Positions 16,369 to 20,318 of a stretch of DNA of 20,318 nt are shown piece after piece (position 1 is the first letter of the stretch; each line of letters begins with the position of its first letter). The position numbers and the translations under genes are program-made. Source of the stretch: Deltaproteobacteria bacterium. GTDB lineage: Bacteria > Desulfobacterota > Syntrophia > Syntrophales > UBA5619. The notes under the pieces are model-generated. The model worked only from the letters and a program-made list of their open reading frames with translations, did not search any database and was not told the DNA's origin. The stretch is taken from the NCBI GenBank assembly GCA_026388365.1, contig JAPLJW010000249.1, positions 1-20,318 on the forward strand, written 5' to 3'.

Positions 16369-17276
16369 GCGAAACCTTCATCAATGTCTCGATGCGGGCT
16401 CTGGGTCTTCCATCTTTGGTGGACCCAGAACCACTGATCGGGGTACTTTCTTACAATATCCTCTATAATTCTGGTAAAATTTTGAGTATTGGCCTGGACA
16501 TCTTTTTCCTTTTGACCCGTGTTGATGATCTTGACCTCTTCTCCCATGACCAACCGGTACTTTCCGTTTTCCATTCTGAACATAAAGCCGGGGATGACCG
16601 GCGCTCCGGTGTGCATCGCAAGAAGAGCCAAACCGTCGGTCGTGCAGGCAGGCCGACCAAAAAAGTCTACAAAAACTCCCTCTTGCCACGACCAGTTCTG
16701 GTCCATCAGCAGACCGACCACCTCATTGGCATTGAGGGCCTTAAGCATCGTCCTCATGGCCTTCTGCTTTGTCAATAGCCTGTTGCCGGTCGACGACCTG
16801 ATCTCCGTGACAAAGCGCTCAAGAAATAGGTTGTCCAAAATCCTGTATATCACCAGCATGGGTTGAAAAATGAGTGAAAATGCAATTGCTTGAAGCTCCC
16901 AGTTTCCAAAATGAGCACTAAAAACCAAAAGCCCCCGATTTTTTTTTATGGCATTATTGCAATGCTCAATACCTTCCACTTCGACCAGTTCATGGATGTT
17001 GTCCTTGGTCAGATAAGGCATGTCAAAGAATTCAGCAGCCGTGATGGCCATGTTCCGGTATGCACCCTTGGCGATCAGAACAATCTCAGCCATGGACTTT
17101 TCCGGGAAAGCCCTTTTGAGATTGTGTACGGCAATCAGACGCCGCCTTGGGGAGAGATGGTAAAAAGCGAGAAACAGGCCGACAGAGATTCGGATTCGCA
17201 AACGAACGGGAACAGTCCGGAAACAGGACAGGATCAACCGTATCAAACGCCCCTGGCAACCGGCATGCTCAGACAT
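16365..17276 (-). CDS. lpxL: Lipid A acyltransferase, LpxL/HtrB family
   Basis: This 303-residue enzyme belongs to the LpxL/LpxM/HtrB acyltransferases, which add a secondary acyl chain to lipid A at the cytoplasmic face of the inner membrane. The length fits the family. The catalytic HX4E motif is SAHFGNWE (His122, Glu127), followed by VIYRILDN, GLLMDQNWS, VDFFGRPACTTDGLALLA and the C-terminal WFWVHQRWK block. A hydrophobic N-terminal stretch (about 28-42) would anchor it. It is the first gene of a six-gene minus-strand operon and overlaps waaL as ATGA. AAGG lies 11 bases before the start. A candidate promoter lies at 17380-17408. Whether it acts as LpxL or LpxM, and on which acyl donor, cannot be told. 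Confidence 0.92.
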   Translation of the reverse strand: MSEHAGCQGRLIRLILSCFRTVPVRLRIRISVGLFLAFYHLSPRRRLIAVHNLKRAFPEKSMAEIVLIAKGAYRNMAITAAEFFDMPYLTKDNIHELVEVEGIEHCNNAIKKNRGLLVFSAHFGNWELQAIAFSLIFQPMLVIYRILDNLFLERFVTEIRSSTGNRLLTKQKAMRTMLKALNANEVVGLLMDQNWSWQEGVFVDFFGRPACTTDGLALLAMHTGAPVIPGFMFRMENGKYRLVMGEEVKIINTGQKEKDVQANTQNFTRIIEDIVRKYPDQWFWVHQRWKTQSPHRDIDEGFA

Positions 17277-17379
17277 TTGGGCACAACCTTATATTCAGTT
17301 TCTTCAGATACAGCTCCGCTCTCTGGATTCCATTGGAATTGCTATCACCGCTATCCGCTTGTGTCCACTGTTCCAGCTT

Positions 17380-17408
17380 CTTAAAGTGAAATCGCCAAGG
17401 AAAGTCAA
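17380..17408 (-). promoter_or_regulatory. Candidate promoter for the lpxL-waaL operon
   Basis: On the minus strand TTGACT (17408-17403) is followed after 17 bases by TTTAAG (17385-17380), matching four or five -35 bases and four -10 bases. It lies just past the T-run of the upstream terminator and about 105 bases before the lpxL start. Confidence 0.4.
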
Positions 17409-17440
17409 GAAATAAAAGGGCGGCCCAAAGAACCGCCCTT
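17407..17440 (-). terminator. Rho-independent terminator of the YtfJ-family gene
   Basis: An 8-bp stem (AAGGGCGG 17416-17423 and its complement 17433-17440) with a 9-base loop is followed on the minus strand by TTATTTCTT. It lies 28 bases past the stop of the minus-strand YtfJ-family gene. Confidence 0.75.
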
Positions 17441-17468
17441 CCCGGAATTTGCTCGGAACTTCAGACGG

Positions 17469-18005
17469 TTACTTCACCTGATACTCCTTAATGATCTGGA
17501 TCATCTTGACAAGCTCTTCCGGCGGCAGCTTGCCGTTGAAGACATACCGGCAGATCCGTTCCTTGTCGAGGACCACCACATCGGAAGAGTCGTTCTTGAG
17601 GCCCCACAGGTTCAGGATGGTGTAATCAAGGTCCAAAATAATGATGGCGCCCGTCTTTTCCTGTTTGCTCTTGATGGCCGACTTAATCAGGAAATTTGGC
17701 ATCATGCTCGCCTTGAGATTGACGATTCCGAAACCTTCGTACCGGGTCTTATCCAGACCGCCCGACTCCCGCTCCTTTTTCAGCGCATCCTCCACATGGT
17801 TGTTCGTGTCCTTCTCGTCAGGATCCACATAGGCGATGTACAGAACCTTGCCATTGAATTGCGGATGATCCAGGGAGTATTCCTTCCCGGTCGAATCCTT
17901 CAGTTTAAAGTCCGAGGCCTTGTCACCGACCTTGAGTTCGGCCGCGACGGCCGTCGCAACGGTCCACAACAACACGAGCAGCAACGCACAAACGGTCTTC
18001 TTCAT
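17469..18005 (-). CDS. ytfJ: Secreted YtfJ-family protein (thioredoxin-like fold)
   Basis: This 178-residue protein has a clear signal peptide (KK, then ALLLVLLWTVATAVAA, with probable cleavage after AVAA) and should be periplasmic. The mature part resembles E. coli YtfJ (184 aa): an LKVGDKASDFKLKDSTGKEYSL peroxiredoxin-like opening, then WGLKNDSSDVVVLDKERICRYVFNGKLPPEELVKMI, close to the YtfJ VVVLDKDGRVQ...GALTPEEV segment as I recall it. The mature protein has one cysteine and no CxxC, so thiol-disulfide exchange is unlikely; YtfJ function is unknown. ATG at 18005 is preferred over 18014 because AAGGA lies about seven bases before it. It has its own promoter and terminator and stands between the LPS operon and the acyl-CoA ligase, so it need not belong to either. 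Confidence 0.8.
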   Translation of the reverse strand: MKKTVCALLLVLLWTVATAVAAELKVGDKASDFKLKDSTGKEYSLDHPQFNGKVLYIAYVDPDEKDTNNHVEDALKKERESGGLDKTRYEGFGIVNLKASMMPNFLIKSAIKSKQEKTGAIIILDLDYTILNLWGLKNDSSDVVVLDKERICRYVFNGKLPPEELVKMIQIIKEYQVK

Positions 18006-18061
18006 ACCTTCCATCCTTGATTGAATGATCCCTTGTTGAAGATAGAAAATGCTAACATCTT

Positions 18062-18107
18062 CGGATCTGATCCCGACTTTCAGGAAACGCCTGAAGCCTT
18101 AAAAGGC
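18062..18107 (-). other. Three consecutive small hairpins in the YtfJ-family gene leader
   Basis: Three inverted repeats follow each other in the untranslated leader: CGGAT-CTG-ATCCCG (18062-18075, one bulge), TTCAGG-AAACG-CCTGAA (18079-18095) and GCCT-TAAA-AGGC (18096-18107). They lie between the candidate promoter at 18153-18181 and the start at 18005. They match no riboswitch I recognise. Confidence 0.4.
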
Positions 18108-18152
18108 CATGGCGGTTCCGTGCCCGGATGGGCGGTTTTGTGATGTTTGTGT

Positions 18153-18181
18153 ATTATAATGAAAATACGGGGTTCAATCAA
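18153..18181 (-). promoter_or_regulatory. Promoter for the YtfJ-family gene
   Basis: On the minus strand TTGATT (18181-18176), a 17-base spacer and a perfect TATAAT (18158-18153) form a good sigma-70 promoter, giving a leader of roughly 140 bases. The -10 box sits in the palindrome ATTATAAT (18153-18160), so the plus strand also shows TATAAT, but without a recognisable -35. Confidence 0.6.
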
Positions 18182-18250
18182 GAAAAAAAACAGAAATATC
18201 ATGGCTGCACGCATTTCACTCATCCGGGCCGTCTTAATTCTATTGAAATA

Positions 18251-18298
18251 TTTTCACCTCCTGTGCTAAGCAGGAATGAAAAATTCAGGGGTTGAAAA
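18251..18298 (+). promoter_or_regulatory. Leader with two mutually exclusive hairpins before the acyl-CoA ligase gene
   Basis: TTTTCACCTCCTG (18251-18263) can pair with CAGGAATGAAAA (18271-18282) or with CAGGGGTTGAAAA (18286-18298). Each option gives 11 or 12 pairs with one small interruption. The second option would bury GGGG, the only purine-rich candidate ribosome site, 13 bases before the ATG at 18305. No transcript start is confirmed, so this is a structural observation only. Confidence 0.35.
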
Positions 18299-18304
18299 CA
18301 CGTC

Positions 18305-19762
18305 ATGAGTCTGGGAAAGATGCTGGCGGAAAGCGCCGGGAAATATGCGGAACGGGTGGCTGTGATCCACGGCGACCGCCGGATCACCTATCGGGAACTG
18401 CAGCAGGCCGCATGCGCGCTGGCGAACCATCTGCGGTCGCTGGGTCTGGGCAAGGGGGACAAGGTGGCGCTGATGCTCCCCAACTGTCCGGAGTTTGTCA
18501 TCGCCTATTTCGGGATCCAGAAAATGGGCGGCGTCGCCGTGACGCTGAACGTCCAGTCCACACCGTATGAACTGAGACACCTTCTGGGGAACAGTGATAC
18601 GCGGTGCCTGATCACGCAGGGGGCGCTCGCAAAGCGCTTCGAGGAGATCCGGGAGGAACTTCCCCTGTGCCGCCACCTCATCACGACCCACGGACCGGAG
18701 GAGGATTCTCCCTTCCGGGAGATCGTCGCGAAGGGTCCCTTCACGACGGAGATCCCGGGGCTCGAAGACAACGATCCCGCCGTCATGATCTACACGGCGG
18801 GGCTGACGGGAAAGCCGCTCGGCGCGGTCCTCACCCATCGCAACCTCCTGACCCAGTCCCTGCTCCTCCGGACAATGGCCCACCGGACCGAGGAGGACAT
18901 CGGACTCGCCGTCATCCCCTTCTTCCACTCCTTCGGGGCCGTGGCCAACATGCTGGCGCCGCTTCGGGTCGGCGCCGGGGTCGTTCTGATGGAACGTTTT
19001 ACGCTCGATGGAATCTTCGCCACGATTGAAAAGGAAGCGGTGACCTATGTCGCCGCCGTTCCCCGGCTCTTCCTCGGCATGTTCTTCCACGAGGGGGCTG
19101 AAAAATACCGGACCGATTCGCTGAAGCTCTGCATCACCGGCGGCGCGGCGATGCCCGCGGATTTCATTCCATCGTTTGAGCAGAAATTCAACGTCAAGAT
19201 CATGGAGGGCTACGGCCTGACCGAGGCGTCGCCCGTCTCCTCCTTCAGCCGTCTCGACATGCCCCAGAAGCCCGGCTCCATCGGGATCCCCATTCCCGGC
19301 GTCGCCGCGAAAATCGTCGACGAGGAGGGCCGGGAGCTCCCCACAGGGAGCGTCGGCGAACTGATCCTATGGGGCGAAAACGTCATGAAGGGTTATTACA
19401 AAGACGAGCAGGCAACCGCCCAGGTCATCCGGGACGGCTGGCTCTACACGAGCGACCTCGGGCGGATCGACGGGGACGGCTACATCTTCCTCACCGGCCG
19501 GAAGAAGCGGATGATCATCACGAGCGGATTCAACGTCTATCCCCGGGAGATTGAAATCGTCCTCGGCCTCCATCCCGCCGTGCAGGCGGCCCAGATCGTC
19601 GGCAAGGAGGATCTCCTGCGGGGGGAGATCGTCAAGGCCGTCGTTGTGAAGAAACCCGGCGCCCAGATCGAGGAGCGGGAGCTGCTCCGGCACTGCCGGA
19701 CCTACCTCTCCTCCTACAAGGTGCCGCGTGAAATCGAATTCGTCACAGAGATGGGAGCGTAA
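18305..19762 (+). CDS. Acyl-CoA ligase-like AMP-binding (ANL) protein lacking P-loop and A10 lysines
   Basis: This 485-residue protein has the ANL adenylation fold of acyl-CoA ligases: TYRELQQAACALANHL near the N-terminus, LPNCPEFVIAYFGIQKMGG, IPFFHSFGAVANMLAPL, ITGGAAMP, GYGLTEASP (302-310), WLYTSDLGRIDGDGYIFLTGRKKRMIITSGFNVYPREIE (motifs A7-A8). Two features are odd. The P-loop reads YTAGLTGKPLGAVLTH (163-178), with Leu172 where the consensus PKG has Lys. The protein also ends at YKVPREIEFVTEMGA, about 15-30 residues before the usual C-terminal PxxxxGKxxR (A10) with the adenylation lysine. No frame downstream restores it. The stop lies two bases before the thiolase start, so both are co-transcribed. 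Normal members activate fatty or aromatic acids with ATP; full activity here is doubtful. Confidence 0.88.
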   Translation: MSLGKMLAESAGKYAERVAVIHGDRRITYRELQQAACALANHLRSLGLGKGDKVALMLPNCPEFVIAYFGIQKMGGVAVTLNVQSTPYELRHLLGNSDTRCLITQGALAKRFEEIREELPLCRHLITTHGPEEDSPFREIVAKGPFTTEIPGLEDNDPAVMIYTAGLTGKPLGAVLTHRNLLTQSLLLRTMAHRTEEDIGLAVIPFFHSFGAVANMLAPLRVGAGVVLMERFTLDGIFATIEKEAVTYVAAVPRLFLGMFFHEGAEKYRTDSLKLCITGGAAMPADFIPSFEQKFNVKIMEGYGLTEASPVSSFSRLDMPQKPGSIGIPIPGVAAKIVDEEGRELPTGSVGELILWGENVMKGYYKDEQATAQVIRDGWLYTSDLGRIDGDGYIFLTGRKKRMIITSGFNVYPREIEIVLGLHPAVQAAQIVGKEDLLRGEIVKAVVVKKPGAQIEERELLRHCRTYLSSYKVPREIEFVTEMGA

Positions 19763-19764
19763 GC

Positions 19765-20318
19765 ATGGAAAAGATTCCCCAGAAGTTAGAGCAGAAGATG
19801 GCGCAGAAATACACCGGGCTTCCCGTGGCGGGACTCGGCCAGAGAAAGCCCGATTTTTCAACGGTGGGCCGGACAAGAAAGCCTGCACCGGGTCTCCGGA
19901 AAGTCGTTCTCGTCGAGGCCTGCCGGACGCCCTACGGCCGCTTCGGCGGGGCGCTGAAGGGATTCACCGCCCCGGAGCTTGGTGCCCTCGCGATTCAAGA
20001 GGTACTCCGCCGGACAGACGGCAAGGTTCGGCCGGCCGACGTGGACTACGTCTTCATGGGGCAGGTCGTCGCCGCCGGAACCGGCCAGGTCCCCAGCCGC
20101 CAGGCGACGATCCTGGCGGGGCTTCCCGAGTCGGTCCCCAGCATTACCGTGAACAAGGTCTGCTCCTCCGGGATCAAGACGGTCGATCTCGCCTGCCAGA
20201 TGATCCAGCTCGGCCGGGTCGACATCTGCATTGCCGGCGGCCAGGAGAGCATGACCAACGCCCCCTTCGGCCTGACGGAGATGCGCTGGGGAAGCCGGAT
20301 GGGCCTCCCCTCCCGCCC
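19765..20318 (+). CDS. Thiolase (acetyl-CoA acetyltransferase family), partial (C-terminus outside window)
   Basis: This is the N-terminal 184 residues of a thiolase, which condenses two acyl-CoAs or cleaves a 3-ketoacyl-CoA with CoA in the cytoplasm. Family motifs are VVLVEACRTPYGRFGGALKGFTAPELGALA, VDYVFMGQVVAAGTGQVPSRQA, ITVNKVCSSGIKTVDLACQMIQLG with the nucleophile Cys133, and CIAGGQESMTNAPF. The nucleophile is usually near residue 88-92, so there is an N-terminal extension of about 44 residues, rich in Lys, Gln and Pro. The ATG at 19765 has GGGAG upstream within the ligase's last codons; an internal GTG at 19864 is a weaker alternative start. Pairing with the ligase points to acyl-CoA metabolism such as beta-oxidation or ketone-body synthesis. 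The catalytic His and second Cys lie outside the window. Confidence 0.94.
   Translation, partial: MEKIPQKLEQKMAQKYTGLPVAGLGQRKPDFSTVGRTRKPAPGLRKVVLVEACRTPYGRFGGALKGFTAPELGALAIQEVLRRTDGKVRPADVDYVFMGQVVAAGTGQVPSRQATILAGLPESVPSITVNKVCSSGIKTVDLACQMIQLGRVDICIAGGQESMTNAPFGLTEMRWGSRMGLPSR

Noticed and set aside
18080..18223. 47-codon minus-strand ORF with a hydrophobic stretch
   Set aside because: It has no ribosome site, it spans the promoter of the YtfJ-family gene, and its hydrophobicity comes from an A/T-rich run. Judged chance.
1..20318. tRNA, rRNA, CRISPR array, insertion sequence, toxin-antitoxin or defence genes
   Set aside because: I looked for cloverleaf-like segments, regularly spaced repeats, transposase motifs and small paired ORFs and saw none. 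The AT-rich wzx region lacks terminal repeats.

Overview
The window looks like a chromosomal segment of a GC-rich, Gram-negative, probably anaerobic bacterium. The best guess is Desulfobacterota (former Deltaproteobacteria) near the Syntrophales. This rests on an oxygen-sensitive 4-hydroxybutyryl-CoA dehydratase, a bacterial GlnRS, an acyl-CoA ligase/thiolase pair and a full set of LPS genes. The assignment is inference from gene content; no rRNA or other taxonomic marker is present.

Layout. (1) 1-1275, minus: the 5' part of abfD (4-hydroxybutyryl-CoA dehydratase), cut by the window start and divergent from glnS (1549-3240, plus). (2) 3295-3325: a perfect 14-bp hairpin terminator. (3) 3421-10221, all minus: a tightly packed six-gene operon, read from high to low coordinate: GT4 glycosyltransferase, two GT2 glycosyltransferases, NAD-dependent sugar epimerase/reductase, WbpL-like polyprenyl-phosphate sugar-1-phosphate transferase, and CapD/WbpM-type nucleotide-sugar 4,6-dehydratase. 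The last three match the Pseudomonas wbpK-wbpL-wbpM order and should make and load the first O-antigen sugar. (4) 10261-11768, plus: a Wzx-type flippase with its own near-consensus promoter, preceded by a 16-bp tandem duplication. It is clearly AT-richer than its surroundings and lies on the opposite strand. (5) 11896-17276, all minus: a second six-gene operon: lpxL-type acyltransferase, O-antigen ligase/polymerase, three GT2 enzymes and a zinc-ribbon SAM methyltransferase. Several of its genes are joined by ATGA overlaps. (6) 17469-18005, minus: a secreted YtfJ-family protein with its own promoter and terminator. (7) 18305-20318, plus: an acyl-CoA ligase-like protein lacking two catalytic lysine motifs, followed by a thiolase with an extended N-terminus, cut by the window end.

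How the genes fit together. The central 14 kb is an LPS/O-antigen locus. It holds nucleotide-sugar synthesis, lipid-linked initiation, chain extension by glycosyltransferases, flipping (Wzx), transfer to lipid A-core (WaaL-like) and lipid A acylation (LpxL-like). No Wzz or ABC exporter is seen, and there is only one Wzy_C-type protein, so polymerase and ligase roles cannot both be assigned here. The flanks are carbon metabolism (4-hydroxybutyrate/crotonyl-CoA and acyl-CoA chemistry) and translation.

No tRNA, rRNA, CRISPR array, transposase or phage gene was recognised. I found no clear new multi-gene system. The strongest anomalies are the ligase lacking its P-loop and A10 lysines, the promoter-proximal tandem repeat at the strand-flipped flippase, and the folded leaders around 18.06-18.30 kb.
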